Source of the DNA: Didemnitutus sp041906465 | GTDB lineage: Bacteria; Verrucomicrobiota; Verrucomicrobiia; Opitutales; Opitutaceae | Direction: 5' to 3' | DNA length: 64,000 nucleotides | NCBI GenBank assembly: GCA_041906465.1 | Contig: JAYRJE010000001.1 | Coordinates: 310,001 to 374,000, forward strand | The notes under the pieces: model-generated | Databases searched by the model: none | Told to the model about the DNA's origin: nothing | Seen by the model: only the letters and a program-made list of their open reading frames with translations | Part shown: in pieces, positions 7,453 to 16,370 of the stretch | Position numbering within the stretch: the first letter of the stretch is position 1 | How the letters are laid out: every line of letters begins with the position of its first letter | Position numbers and translations under genes: made by a program

Positions 7453-9462
7453 ATGACACCAATCCTCCCGTTCGCGGCGTTCGCCGCCGTCACCGCCTTC
7501 GCGCAATCCCCCGCATCCGCCAAACCCATCACCGCCGTCGACCGCAGCCACATGGACCTCGCGGCCGATCCGGCGAAGGACTTCTACGACTACGCGAACG
7601 GCGCGTTCAGCAAAGTGCCGATCCCCGGCGAATACTCCGGCTACGGCGTGAACCAGGAAATCGACGAACGCAATTTCGCCATCCTGAAAGAAATCCTTGA
7701 GACCTCCGCGAAGAGCAGCGGGCCGCACGGCACGATCGCCCAACGCGTCGGCGACTTCTACGCCGCTGGCATGGACGAGGCCGCGATCGAAGCCGCCGGC
7801 CTCCAGCCGCTCGCGCCGTATTTTTCACAGATCGACGCGCTGGAGAAACCCGCCGACATCATCCCGCTGCTCGGCAAATTCTACGTGCAAGGCACCGACT
7901 GCGGCTTCCGCTTCGGCGCCACCGTCGACGACAAGGACAGCACCGCCATGATCGCCGGCTTCGCGCAAGGCGGCCTCGGCCTGCCCGAGCGCGAGTTCTA
8001 TTTCCGCACCGATCCCAAGTCGGTCGATATCCGCCAGGCTTACGAGGCCCACATCGCGCGCATGTTCGCGCTCGCCGGCGACCAGCCGGAGAAAGCCAAG
8101 GCCAACGCCGCGACGGTGCTCGCGTTCGAGACCAAACTCGCCGGCGCGTCGCGCAAGCTCGTCGAACTCCGCGATCCCGAAAAGAACTACAACAAGTTCA
8201 AACTCGCCGAACTCGACGGCGCGGTCCCTGGCTTCGACTGGAAAGGCTTCTTCGCCGCCGCGCAGTTGCCTGCGAGCGAGCAAGCCGTGCTCGTCGGTCA
8301 GCCGGAATTTTTCAAGGCCTTCGCCGAATTGACGAAATCCGAGCCAATCGAAACCTGGAAAACCTACCTGCGCTGGACGCTGCTGCATGACGCCGCGAAC
8401 TACCTCGGCCACGCCTTCGTCGACGAGACCTTCGCGTTCTACGGCAAAAAGCTCACCGGCCGCACCGAGTTGCGCCCGCGTTGGAAGCGCGTGCTCGCCG
8501 CCGCCGACGGCGCCATCGGCTTCGACCTCGGCCAACTCTACGTGAAGCGCGCGTTCAGTCCCGAAGCGAAGGCCCGCGCGCTCGAGATGGTGAAGTTCCA
8601 CCTTCAGGCCATGCGCGACCGCATCGCCGCTTCGACGTGGATGAGCGACACCACCAAGCAGGCCGCCTACAAAAAGATCGAGACGATGCGCGCGAAGATC
8701 GGCTATCCCGACGTTTGGCGCGACTACAGCGCGCTCACGATCACGCGCGACTCCTACCTCGGCAACATGATCGCCGCGTCGGCATTCAACTATCGCCGCG
8801 AAATGGCCAAGCTCGGCCACCCCGTCGACCGCAGCGAGTGGTTCATGACGCCGCAGACCAACAACGCCTACTACGCGCCGCAGCTGAACGAAATGTGCTT
8901 CCCCGCCGGCATCCTGCAGCCGCCGTTCTTCGACGAGAACGCCGACGACGCGGCCAACTACGGCGCACTCGCCTCGACCATTGGCCACGAGCTCACGCAT
9001 GGCTTCGACGACGAAGGCCGCCAATACGACCACGAAGGCAATCTCAAGGGTTGGTGGAACGACGAGGACGTGAAACGCTTCGAGAAACTCGCCGACAACA
9101 TCGTCGCGCAATACAACGCCTACGAGCCGCTCCCCGGCCTGCACATCGAGGGCAAGCAGACGCTCGGTGAAAACATCGCCGACATCGGCGGCCTGCGCAT
9201 CTCCTACGAGGCGTTCAAGCTCGCCACGGCGAACAAGCGCCTCATGCCGCTCGACGGCTTCACGCCCGACCAACGCTTCTTCATCGCCTTCGCGCAGGGC
9301 TGGCGCACGAACCAGCGGCCGGAAGACGTCCGCACGCGCATCCAGTCCGACGTGCACAGCCCGATCAAGTGGCGCGTGCTCGGTCCCGTCGCGAATTTCC
9401 CGGAATTCTACGACGCATTCGGCAAGCCGCGCCCCGCGAACATGCTGCCGGAAGTTTGGTGA
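7453..9462 (+). CDS. M13 family metallopeptidase (neprilysin-like), exported
   Basis: Zinc endopeptidase of the M13/neprilysin family, 669 residues, acting outside the cytoplasm on oligopeptides. The zinc motif is HELTH (H512, E513, H516) within TIGHELTHGFDDEGRQYD. The third ligand motif ENIADIGGLR lies about 60 residues later, and NAYYAPQLNEMCFPAG is the substrate-binding strand upstream. The N-terminal half carries the peptidase M13 N domain starting at DPAKDFYDYANG. A signal peptide is present (residues 1-18, AVTAFAQS). An upstream frame start at 7324 is rejected because it overlaps the preceding gene and lacks a signal; ATG 7453 gives one. The family ending ANMLPEVW is intact. Confidence 0.9.
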   Translation: MTPILPFAAFAAVTAFAQSPASAKPITAVDRSHMDLAADPAKDFYDYANGAFSKVPIPGEYSGYGVNQEIDERNFAILKEILETSAKSSGPHGTIAQRVGDFYAAGMDEAAIEAAGLQPLAPYFSQIDALEKPADIIPLLGKFYVQGTDCGFRFGATVDDKDSTAMIAGFAQGGLGLPEREFYFRTDPKSVDIRQAYEAHIARMFALAGDQPEKAKANAATVLAFETKLAGASRKLVELRDPEKNYNKFKLAELDGAVPGFDWKGFFAAAQLPASEQAVLVGQPEFFKAFAELTKSEPIETWKTYLRWTLLHDAANYLGHAFVDETFAFYGKKLTGRTELRPRWKRVLAAADGAIGFDLGQLYVKRAFSPEAKARALEMVKFHLQAMRDRIAASTWMSDTTKQAAYKKIETMRAKIGYPDVWRDYSALTITRDSYLGNMIAASAFNYRREMAKLGHPVDRSEWFMTPQTNNAYYAPQLNEMCFPAGILQPPFFDENADDAANYGALASTIGHELTHGFDDEGRQYDHEGNLKGWWNDEDVKRFEKLADNIVAQYNAYEPLPGLHIEGKQTLGENIADIGGLRISYEAFKLATANKRLMPLDGFTPDQRFFIAFAQGWRTNQRPEDVRTRIQSDVHSPIKWRVLGPVANFPEFYDAFGKPRPANMLPEVW

Positions 9463-9472
9463 GATAAGAACA

Positions 9473-9487
9473 ACCGCTGAAAGCGGT
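9473..9487 (+). terminator. small hairpin after the M13 peptidase gene
   Basis: ACCGCT-GAA-AGCGGT forms a perfect 6-bp stem 10 bp after the stop codon. There is no T-run, so this is either a weak terminator or an mRNA-stabilising end. Confidence 0.35.
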
Positions 9488-9530
9488 CGCTTAATCGAAG
9501 GCGTCGTGGGCAACCATGGCGCCTCTCTCG

Positions 9531-9610
9531 TGGAGGGCGCGGCTACCGCCGCGCCGCGAACGTCACAATCGCTTCGCGCATCAACGGCACGGCGGTAGCC
9601 GCGCCCTCCA
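9531..9610. repeat. REPIN-like inverted repeat, 21-bp perfect arms
   Basis: The arm at 9531-9551 (starting TGGAGGGCGCGGCTACCGCC) is the exact reverse complement of 9590-9610, with a 38-bp spacer. It lies between convergent genes, M13 peptidase and hydrolase. GGAGGGCGCGGCTACC-type arms are the form expected of a dispersed intergenic palindrome. No second locus with this arm was noticed in the window. Confidence 0.6.
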
Positions 9611-9625
9611 TCGGTCTTCGCCGGC

Positions 9626-10414
9626 TCACGGCAACGACGCCGCGAAATCCCGCAGTGCGTTCCAGTAGCGCTCGCCCGCCACGGCAACGAAATCGTTGTG
9701 CTGCGCACCTTCGATCCAGAGGTGCGATTTCTTACCTGAGGCAGCCGCGTAGTTTTTTTCGCCGTGGCGGAACGGAATCACTTCGTCCGCGGTGCCGTGC
9801 ATCACGAGCACCGGACATTTCACGCGGGGCATTTTGCGCAGATTCTCAAACTGATCGAACGGCAGCAGCCGCACGCGCGTCATCACGCGATAAACACTCA
9901 TGAAGGTCGACTGCAGCACGAGGCCCGCGACCGGCTCGCGCGTCGCGAGGTCCGTGGCCGGTCCGCCACCGAGCGAGCGGCCGACGAGGATCACGCGCGG
10001 CAGCGGCACCTTGAGCTTATCCTGCAAATAGCGCGCCGCGGTGGCGTTCGCAGCGTAGATCGCCTTCTCGTTCGGTTTGCCGGTGCTGACGCCGTAGCCG
10101 GGATAATCGTAAGCGAACACCGCGAAACCGCGCGCGTGCAACTCGCGCAGGAACGGCTCGAGCGAGCCGAGATCCTCCGCGTTGCCGTGGAAAAACCACA
10201 GCGTGTGCTTCGCCGTCGGATTCGGCAGATAAACCGCCGCCAGCGAGCCGCCGTCGGGCGTTGGGATGCGAATCACGTTTTGCGGCTCCTTGCGCGAAGC
10301 GTAATCCGGAAAATAAAGCATTCCGTCGACGATGCGCGCGGCGAGCGCGGTGAGCGCGACGAAGGCGAGGAGGAGAACGACCGCCGCGATGAGGATCACA
10401 CGAAGCACGAGCAT
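9626..10414 (-). CDS. alpha/beta hydrolase, membrane-anchored (BEM46/ABHD13-like)
   Basis: 262-residue serine hydrolase with an N-terminal membrane anchor (MLVLRVILIAAVVLLLAFVA). The oxyanion strand HGNAEDLGS and the nucleophile elbow GRSLGGGPA identify the fold. The catalytic Asp in HGTADEVIPF and His in AQHNDF complete the triad. The architecture resembles eukaryotic BEM46/ABHD13 and bacterial homologues of unknown substrate. Start ATG 10414 was preferred over an upstream in-frame codon at 10477, which lies inside a palindromic repeat. It is monocistronic, facing the M13 gene. Fold and catalytic residues are secure; substrate unknown. Confidence 0.85.
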   Translation of the reverse strand: MLVLRVILIAAVVLLLAFVALTALAARIVDGMLYFPDYASRKEPQNVIRIPTPDGGSLAAVYLPNPTAKHTLWFFHGNAEDLGSLEPFLRELHARGFAVFAYDYPGYGVSTGKPNEKAIYAANATAARYLQDKLKVPLPRVILVGRSLGGGPATDLATREPVAGLVLQSTFMSVYRVMTRVRLLPFDQFENLRKMPRVKCPVLVMHGTADEVIPFRHGEKNYAAASGKKSHLWIEGAQHNDFVAVAGERYWNALRDFAASLP

Positions 10415-10427
10415 ATTTCTTGGCGTG

Positions 10428-10505
10428 TCATTGCGAGGAGCGCAGCGACGAAGCAATCCAGTCAGCTGGATCGCCACGCCCGACTTCGTCGGGCTCGCGA
10501 TGACA
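10428..10505. repeat. imperfect palindromic intergenic element
   Basis: A 78-bp imperfect inverted repeat: the left half reads GTCATTGCGAGGAGCGCAGC and on to ATCCAG, the right half starts CTGGATCGCC and ends CTCGCGATGAC. ATTGCGAGGAGC...GACGAAGCAATCC palindromes of this kind are widely dispersed in unrelated bacterial genomes, and I recognise the type. It is non-autonomous, with no transposase nearby. It lies upstream of the hydrolase start. Confidence 0.65.
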
Positions 10506-10628
10506 AATCGGAGTGCGGTGTCGTAGGGGCGCCGTCTTGCTGCGCCCGGCTACCGTCGCGCTCGTCGGTCGAGCGCTTCAAGACTGCGCCTCCCCGCTCG
10601 TTGTGAGCACTTACCGCGGTCATCGGAA

Positions 10629-11942
10629 TCACCCACCGCTCAACGCGTCGCGCACGGCCTCGACCACGCGGTCGCGCGGCACTTCGCGTTCGGAACGGTC
10701 GGTGAGATCGCGGATCTTCACGACGCCTTTGGCGAGCTCGTCGCCGCCGTAGATCAGCGCGAGCTTCGCGCCGGACTCGGCGGCGGCTTTGAACTGTTTG
10801 CCGAAGGCGACGTCCTTGAGCGGATATTCGACGCGCCAGCCGGCCGCGCGCAGCGCACGGATGTCGGCGAAGGCCGCGATGCGTTCCTTTTCGCCGCCGA
10901 TGACGGCGTAGACATCGGGTGCATTGACGAAGGTCGGCGCCAGACCGCGTTGTTCGAGGAGAATGCCGGTCGTGACGTCGCCGATCGCGAAACCGACCGC
11001 GGGCAGGTCCGCGTAGCCGAGTTTCTTGACGAGATCGTTGTAGCGGCCGCCGCCCGCGAGCGCGCGCAGGTCACCTTTGCGGTCGAACGCTTCGAAGACG
11101 AAACCGGTGTAGTAGGCCAGGCCGCGCACGACGGCGAGGTCGACGCTGACAAAATCGCTGAGACCCATCGCGGCCAAGCCGCCGAGGACTTTGCGCCAAT
11201 CGTTGAGACGCGTGTTCAGCTTCTCGGACGCGAACGGCGCGAGTGCCGCTTCGAGATCGGCAAGGCTCTTGATCTGAAGAAACGCGAGCACGCGCGCCTT
11301 CTTGTCGTCGGCGAGCGCGCCGTGCGCCTCGACGTAGCCCTTGAAGGCGTCGTCGCCCATCTTCTCGTAGCGATCGATGGCGCCGAGGATACCGCGCGAT
11401 TGCGCGTCGTCGAAGCCGAGGGCTTCGAGATAGAAAAACCACAGGTCGCGGTCGCTCAGCCGAACGTAGAAATCATCCTTCGTCAGCCCGAAGCCCACCA
11501 TGCACTGGATGAGGAGCGCGATCAGCTCGATCTCCGCTTCCGGGCCGGCCTCGCCGAAAATGTCCGCGTTGAACTGGTTGAAGGCGCGGAGGCGGCCCTT
11601 TTGCGCGCGTTCGTAGCGATAAAATTCCGCGATGCTGAACCACTTGATCGGGCGCTTGAGCCCGCCGGCCTTGGCGCCGACCATGCGGCACACCGTCGGC
11701 GTCATCTCCGGACGCAGCGAGACTTGGCGCTCACCTTTATCCGTGAAGGAGAAAAGCTGCCCCTCGATCTCGTCGCCCGACTTGGTCGTGTAGAGTTCGA
11801 GCGGCTCGAGGACGGGTGCGTCGTATTCCTGGAAGCCGTAGCTGGTGGCAGCTTGGCGCCAAACGCGGAAGATGTGCTGACGACGAGAGAAGTCTTCCGG
11901 ATAGAATTCGCGGAAGCCTGGGAGGGACTGAAAACCGGCCAT
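10629..11942 (-). CDS. hisS: histidine--tRNA ligase
   Basis: Class II aminoacyl-tRNA synthetase charging tRNA-His, 437 residues. Motif 2 is visible in SIAEFYRYERAQKGRLRAF and is preceded by SLRPEMTPTVCRM. The histidine-specific HisA signature reads LVRGLAYYTGFVFEAF, and motif 3 appears as AGGGRYNDLV with GFAIGDVTTG. The C-terminal anticodon-binding domain spans about residues 335-430. It follows the HU/IHF gene on the same strand after 35 bp, so the two are probably cotranscribed. No T-box leader or His attenuator is visible upstream, only the short gap to HU. Confidence 0.96.
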   Translation of the reverse strand: MAGFQSLPGFREFYPEDFSRRQHIFRVWRQAATSYGFQEYDAPVLEPLELYTTKSGDEIEGQLFSFTDKGERQVSLRPEMTPTVCRMVGAKAGGLKRPIKWFSIAEFYRYERAQKGRLRAFNQFNADIFGEAGPEAEIELIALLIQCMVGFGLTKDDFYVRLSDRDLWFFYLEALGFDDAQSRGILGAIDRYEKMGDDAFKGYVEAHGALADDKKARVLAFLQIKSLADLEAALAPFASEKLNTRLNDWRKVLGGLAAMGLSDFVSVDLAVVRGLAYYTGFVFEAFDRKGDLRALAGGGRYNDLVKKLGYADLPAVGFAIGDVTTGILLEQRGLAPTFVNAPDVYAVIGGEKERIAAFADIRALRAAGWRVEYPLKDVAFGKQFKAAAESGAKLALIYGGDELAKGVVKIRDLTDRSEREVPRDRVVEAVRDALSGG

Positions 11943-11977
11943 GAAGCGGTTAAAAGCGACGACAGAGCGTCACGACG

Positions 11978-12346
11978 TCAAGACGTCGGCTCGTCATCGT
12001 CACCATCGTCGGCCGAGGCCGGCGCAGGCGGGTTGGCTTTGAGCTGCTCGAGGTTGAGCGCCTTGATCTTCTGCTTCAAAATCTTGCCGCTCTTGAACTT
12101 CACGACGGCGCGCTCGGGAATCACGACTTCCGTTTCCGGTTTGTTCGGATTACGGCCGACGCGGGCTTTGCGCACTTGAACTTCGAGGACGCCAAAGTTG
12201 CGCAGCTCGACATTTCGGCCGGCAGCAAGGGCTTCCATCACGATATCCAGCGTCATCTGGACGGTGTCTTGAATCTGTTTCTGCGGGAAGCCCGTCTTCT
12301 CGTAGATCTCGAGGACGATTTCGCGTTTGGTCAGGTTGGTCGACAT
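11978..12346 (-). CDS. HU/IHF family DNA-binding protein with acidic tail
   Basis: 122-residue nucleoid protein of the HU/IHF superfamily that bends DNA as a dimer. The body (residues 1-95) shows the helical base MSTNLTKREIVLEIYEKTG and the beta-arm region RNFGVLEVQVRKARVGRNP with the intercalating-proline position (NPNKPETEV). It resembles IHF-alpha more than HU in the KREIVLEI and FGVLEV stretches. The last 20 residues form an unusual Pro/Ala then acidic tail (SADDGDDDEPTS) that could modulate DNA binding. ATG 12346 is used; the frame is open further upstream without family similarity. It lies upstream of hisS and divergent from ubiE, with 96 bp between. Confidence 0.9.
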   Translation of the reverse strand: MSTNLTKREIVLEIYEKTGFPQKQIQDTVQMTLDIVMEALAAGRNVELRNFGVLEVQVRKARVGRNPNKPETEVVIPERAVVKFKSGKILKQKIKALNLEQLKANPPAPASADDGDDDEPTS

Positions 12347-12442
12347 GGCGTGGCGGGGTTGAGGTTGAACAGGCACAAATAATTCATGAGCGCGTGCTTG
12401 CGTCAACGGCAAACCCGCGCAAGTCCTTGAGGCCGATTTTCG

Positions 12443-13138
12443 ATGCCCGACGCCTCTGCAGTCCGCTCCATGTTCTCCCGCATCGCCGGTCGCTACGACC
12501 TCGCGAATCACCTGCTTAGCGGCGGCGTCGACTTTTGGTGGCGGCGAGTGCTGGTGCGTCGCGTGCACGATGTGCACCCGCGCGCCGTGCTTGATCTCGC
12601 CACCGGCAGCGGCGACGTGGCTTTCGCCCTGGCGGACGGCCTGCCCGCCGATGTGCGCATCCTCGGCATGGATTTCTGCCAACCGATGCTCGACGAAGCC
12701 GTGAAAAAACGCGCCGCGAGCACACGCTGGCATCCCATCGAGTTCCGCCAGGGCGACGGCATGGCACTGCCGTTGCCCGACGCGCAATTCGATGCCCTCA
12801 CGATTTCCTTCGGCCTGCGCAACATGGCGGATCGCCACAAGTCGCTGACCGAGATGCGCCGCGTGCTGCGTCCCGGCGGCCGGCTGTTTGTTTTGGAATT
12901 TTCGCAGCCGTTCGCGTGGTTCCGGCCGGTCTACTACACGTATCTGAAATACGTCCTGCCCACAATCGCCGCCGTCGTGACGGGTGATCGCGGCGCTTAC
13001 GAATACCTCTGTGGCTCGATCGAGCAATTTCCCGACCGCGACGCGATGAGTGCGGAGATCCTGCGCGCCGGCTTCAAGAGCGTGCACGCGACGCCGCTCA
13101 CGTTCGGCATCGTGGCGCTGCACGAGGCGCAGGCGTAG
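12443..13138 (+). CDS. ubiE: ubiquinone/menaquinone biosynthesis C-methyltransferase
   Basis: SAM-dependent methyltransferase of the UbiE/MenG family, methylating the quinone ring late in menaquinone or ubiquinone synthesis. The family opening VRSMFSRIAGRYDLANHLLS is present. SAM motif I is LDLATGSGDVAF, motif II lies around DALTISFGLRNM, and motif III is RVLRPGGRLFVLEFS. The length of 231 residues is normal. Which quinone is made cannot be decided from this gene; most characterised Opitutaceae are expected to use menaquinone. It is transcribed divergently from the HU gene. No other quinone gene lies nearby. Confidence 0.9.
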   Translation: MPDASAVRSMFSRIAGRYDLANHLLSGGVDFWWRRVLVRRVHDVHPRAVLDLATGSGDVAFALADGLPADVRILGMDFCQPMLDEAVKKRAASTRWHPIEFRQGDGMALPLPDAQFDALTISFGLRNMADRHKSLTEMRRVLRPGGRLFVLEFSQPFAWFRPVYYTYLKYVLPTIAAVVTGDRGAYEYLCGSIEQFPDRDAMSAEILRAGFKSVHATPLTFGIVALHEAQA

Positions 13139-13334
13139 CGGAGCACGGGTCGATGAGGTTTGATCAGCAGGCGACCCACGTCGGCTGTTGCCAACCAATC
13201 AGGGACCTCACGGCGGGCTAGTCAGCGCGCTCGTCGCGCCACTCGCTCGATCGCAACTCGGCGTCCGCTGCTTTTCGCGCCAGTGGCCCGCAAGCGGGCA
13301 ACCTACCACGCTGCGGAGTTCCCCGCGTTCAGAA

Positions 13335-13652
13335 CTAATTAAACGACTTCCCGCAGCCACACGTGCTCTGCGCATTCGGATTCTTGATCTCGAATCCCTT
13401 GCCCTGCAGCCCATCGTCGAAGTCCACACTCGAGCCGGCCAGATAAACGAGGCTCGTCGCGTCCATCAGCACGGGCACGCCTTCACTCACGAACTCCTGA
13501 TCGCCATTCTTCGCCACGTCGAACGACATGCCGTATTGAAAGCCCGAGCAGCCGCCATTCTCGATGAAGACACGGAGTTTTTTCTGCGGGTCGCCGAGGT
13601 CGGCGTGCATTTTGCGGACTTGCTGCGCGGCGCGCGGCGTGAGCGTGATCAT
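13335..13652 (-). CDS. A-type iron-sulfur cluster carrier (IscA/ErpA)
   Basis: 105-residue HesB/IscA-family protein that carries Fe-S clusters to apo-enzymes. The three conserved cysteines are present: C35 in GGCSGFQYG, and C98 and C100 in the C-terminal TCGCGKSF. The start MITLTPRAAQQVRKM is canonical. It sits alone, without isc or suf genes, as ErpA often does. The upstream 200 bp on this strand hold no other gene. Whether it acts as IscA, ErpA or SufA cannot be told from sequence alone. Confidence 0.9.
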   Translation of the reverse strand: MITLTPRAAQQVRKMHADLGDPQKKLRVFIENGGCSGFQYGMSFDVAKNGDQEFVSEGVPVLMDATSLVYLAGSSVDFDDGLQGKGFEIKNPNAQSTCGCGKSFN

Positions 13653-13860
13653 GCGCGCAACGTAGGAACGGCCCGCGCGCTGTCAACCGGCGCGGTCGAC
13701 CGACGCGTGTGCGCCGCGATTTTCGTTCAGCAACCGCACGCGTGCACCGAAGAACCGCGCCACGCTGAAATTTCACTCGCGTCAACCCCTCAGCAGGAAC
13801 CGTGCAAATTTCGCAGCAGAGTTCTTGCCACATCGGCGCGCGACCCGTTTTCTGAAGCTC

Positions 13861-14862
13861 GTGCCTTCCTTGAAGCACATATTCAACGAGCTGCACTACG
13901 AGCTGACCCGCAAGATTTCAGAGGGCGGCATGGGCGTGGTTTACGAGGCCGTCCAGCGCGGCGCCGGGCAATTCCGCAAGGTCGTCGCGATCAAACTGAT
14001 TCGCGAAGAATACTCCGCGATCGAGGAGTTCCAGAAAAACTTCATTGGCGAGGCGCGGCTCGTGGCCGACCTCATCCACACGAACATCGTCCAAACCTAC
14101 CACCTCGGGCAGATCGGCGGACAGTATTTCATGACGATGGAATACGTCGACGGCGTGAACTTGGAGCAATTCCTCGAACGTCACGCCGAGTTGCACCGAC
14201 CGGTGCCGGTCGACCTCGCGGCCTTCATTGTCTCGCGCGTGTGCCGCGGGCTCAGCTACGCCCACGCCAAACGCGGCGCCGACGGCCGCCTGCTCGGCAT
14301 CGTCCACCGCGACGTCAACCCGAAGAACGTCATGATCGCCCACGAAGGCGACGTGAAGCTCACGGACTTCGGCATAGCGAAGGCCTTGGACCTGATGTAT
14401 AACGAGGAAGGCAAGGTCATCCCGGGCAAAGACGAGTATCTCTCCCCCGAGGGCGCCAGCTACGCGGTCACCGACGCCCGCTCGGACCTCTTCTCGCTGG
14501 GTATTGTCCTTTCGGAGCTGTTGCTCGCCAAAAACATCTTCCGCGCCGTCAACCGCATCGAGTCGCGCCGTAACATCCTCGAGCTGTCCGTGCCGCGCTT
14601 CGGCGCGCTGCGCCCGGAGATCGACGCGCGCCTCGAAGCCATCCTGCAGCGCGCGCTCCACCGCGAGCGCAACCAGCGCTATCAAACCGCCGCGGAGATG
14701 ATGACGGACCTCGAGCTCTATCTCTACAGCGATCGCTACGGCCCCACCAACGAGAAGCTGTCGGTTTACCTCCGCGAACTTTACTCCCCCACCGCCACGT
14801 CCCGCGCCCCCCATCTCTCCACGCCGCCGCTTTCACCCCCACCCCTTGAGCGCCTCCGGTAA
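13861..14862 (+). CDS. serine/threonine protein kinase, cytoplasmic
   Basis: 333-residue Hanks-type kinase without a membrane segment or sensor domain. Subdomains visible are the glycine loop ISEGGMGVVYEA (19-30), catalytic lysine K45 (VVAIKL), alpha-C glutamate E64 (IGEARL), catalytic loop HRDVNPKN (149-156, with VN replacing the usual LK), and DFG at 169-171. The activation segment ends DEYLSPEGA. HRDVxPxN loops occur in other bacterial kinases and should be active. The C-terminus after residue 300 is Pro/Ser-rich. The likely start is GTG 13861 (alternative 13825). It ends 12 bp before rpoN, so cotranscription with sigma-54 is likely. Confidence 0.9.
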   Translation: MPSLKHIFNELHYELTRKISEGGMGVVYEAVQRGAGQFRKVVAIKLIREEYSAIEEFQKNFIGEARLVADLIHTNIVQTYHLGQIGGQYFMTMEYVDGVNLEQFLERHAELHRPVPVDLAAFIVSRVCRGLSYAHAKRGADGRLLGIVHRDVNPKNVMIAHEGDVKLTDFGIAKALDLMYNEEGKVIPGKDEYLSPEGASYAVTDARSDLFSLGIVLSELLLAKNIFRAVNRIESRRNILELSVPRFGALRPEIDARLEAILQRALHRERNQRYQTAAEMMTDLELYLYSDRYGPTNEKLSVYLRELYSPTATSRAPHLSTPPLSPPPLERLR

Positions 14863-14874
14863 ATTTTTGCGCCT

Positions 14875-16347
14875 ATGAGTGGTCCGGGTTTTTCTCAAAG
14901 CTTCCAACAGCGGCAGACGCAGCAACTCGTCCTCGCGCCGCAGATGCGGCAGTCGCTCAAAATCCTGCAAGTCGCCGCCCTCGACCTCCGCGCCACGATC
15001 CAGGAAGAACTCCAGGGCAACCCGACGCTCGAGGAACTGCCCACTGAAGGCGTATCCCTCGAACGTGACACCGCCCGCGGCACCGAGGCCGACGCCGACG
15101 CCAACTCCGACCACGGCAACGGCGAGGCGATGGATTTTTCAAAGGACAAGGACCTCGAAATTCTCGGCAAGCTCAACGACGACTGGCGCGACCACCTCAG
15201 CGACACTGGCGGCGTCCGCCAGATGTCGCAGGAGGAAGACGAGCGCCGCCAGCACTTCCTCGAATCGCTCACGTCCGAGACCTCGCTCTCCGAACACCTC
15301 ATCCAGCAGGCCGAGCTCTCCGAAGCGCCGTTCGAGGTGAAGACCGCGATGAAATTCCTCGTCGGCTCGCTCGACGACCGCGGTTTCCTCACCTCGACGC
15401 TCTCCGACATCGCGATGATGTCCGGCCTGCCGCTCGACGTCGTGCAGCAGGCCTCGAAGCTTCTCCGCACCTTCGATCCGCCCGGTATTGGCGCGGCCGA
15501 CCTCGGCGACAGCCTGCTCATTCAGCTCGCGCACAAGGGTCGCGACAAATCCGTCGCCGCGCGAATCATCCGCGATCACTTCGAGCTGCTCGTCCGCCGC
15601 CGCATCCCCGACCTCGCGCGCAAAATGGGCCTGCCGCCGGAGACGATCCAGGAAGCCATCGAGGAAATCGGCACGCTCGATCCCTCGCCCGGCCGCCGCT
15701 TCGCCGACGACTCGAATCGCGTCGTCGTGCCCGATGTCACCGTCGAGAAGGAAGGCAGCGAGTGGAAGATCCAGCTCAACGCCGACTACATCCCGCGCCT
15801 CCGCCTCTCAAACACCTACAAGGACCTCATCGCGAAAGGCACGCTCAACAAACAGGAGCGCGACTACCTCCGCGAAAAGCTCCGCTCGGGCAAATTCATC
15901 ATCAACGCCATCGAGCAGCGCCAGCGCACGATCGAGCGCATCACGAAGGAGATCATCCGCCACCAGACGGAGTTCTTCGAAGAAGGCGTCTCGAAACTGA
16001 AGCCGCTCACGATGACGCAGATCGCGGACATCATCGGCGTGCACGAGACGACCGTCAGCCGCGCCGTCGCGAACAAATACATGAAGACCCCGCACGGCGT
16101 CTTCGACATGAAGTTCTTCTTCACCTCCGGCTATCAGTCCGAAGCCGGTGAGGCCGTCGCCAACACCAGCGTGAAGGAAATGATCGCCGACATCATCGCC
16201 GGTGAAGATCCGGGCGCGCCGCTCAGCGACCAGGAAATCGTCGGCGTCCTCGACGGCAAAGGCCTGAAAATCGCCCGTCGCACCGTCGCCAAATACCGTG
16301 AAGAACTCGGCCTGCTCCCGAGCAACCTGCGGCGGAGATACGACTGA
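14875..16347 (+). CDS. rpoN: RNA polymerase sigma-54 factor
   Basis: 490-residue sigma-54 (RpoN). Region I is glutamine-rich and ends in the activator-interacting helix (QRQTQQLVLAPQMRQSLKIL). The acidic linker at about residues 60-95 is region II. Region III carries the core-binding domain, a helix-turn-helix (MTQIADIIGVHETTVSRAV) and the C-terminal RpoN box that reads the -24 element (ARRTVAKYREELGLLPS, residues 467-483). The length is normal. The usual rpoN neighbours (lptB, hpf, PTS genes) are absent; instead a Ser/Thr kinase gene precedes it by 12 bp and a lipoprotein gene follows by 23 bp. No bacterial enhancer-binding protein is encoded in this window. Confidence 0.97.
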   Translation: MSGPGFSQSFQQRQTQQLVLAPQMRQSLKILQVAALDLRATIQEELQGNPTLEELPTEGVSLERDTARGTEADADANSDHGNGEAMDFSKDKDLEILGKLNDDWRDHLSDTGGVRQMSQEEDERRQHFLESLTSETSLSEHLIQQAELSEAPFEVKTAMKFLVGSLDDRGFLTSTLSDIAMMSGLPLDVVQQASKLLRTFDPPGIGAADLGDSLLIQLAHKGRDKSVAARIIRDHFELLVRRRIPDLARKMGLPPETIQEAIEEIGTLDPSPGRRFADDSNRVVVPDVTVEKEGSEWKIQLNADYIPRLRLSNTYKDLIAKGTLNKQERDYLREKLRSGKFIINAIEQRQRTIERITKEIIRHQTEFFEEGVSKLKPLTMTQIADIIGVHETTVSRAVANKYMKTPHGVFDMKFFFTSGYQSEAGEAVANTSVKEMIADIIAGEDPGAPLSDQEIVGVLDGKGLKIARRTVAKYREELGLLPSNLRRRYD

Positions 16348-16370
16348 ACGACATCCGGCACGTTTCCGAC

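Noticed and set aside
10415..10628. T-box or His-tRNA-related element near hisS
   Set aside because: This region is downstream of hisS on its strand, and the HU gene stands directly upstream of hisS; no T-box stem or antiterminator sequence was found.
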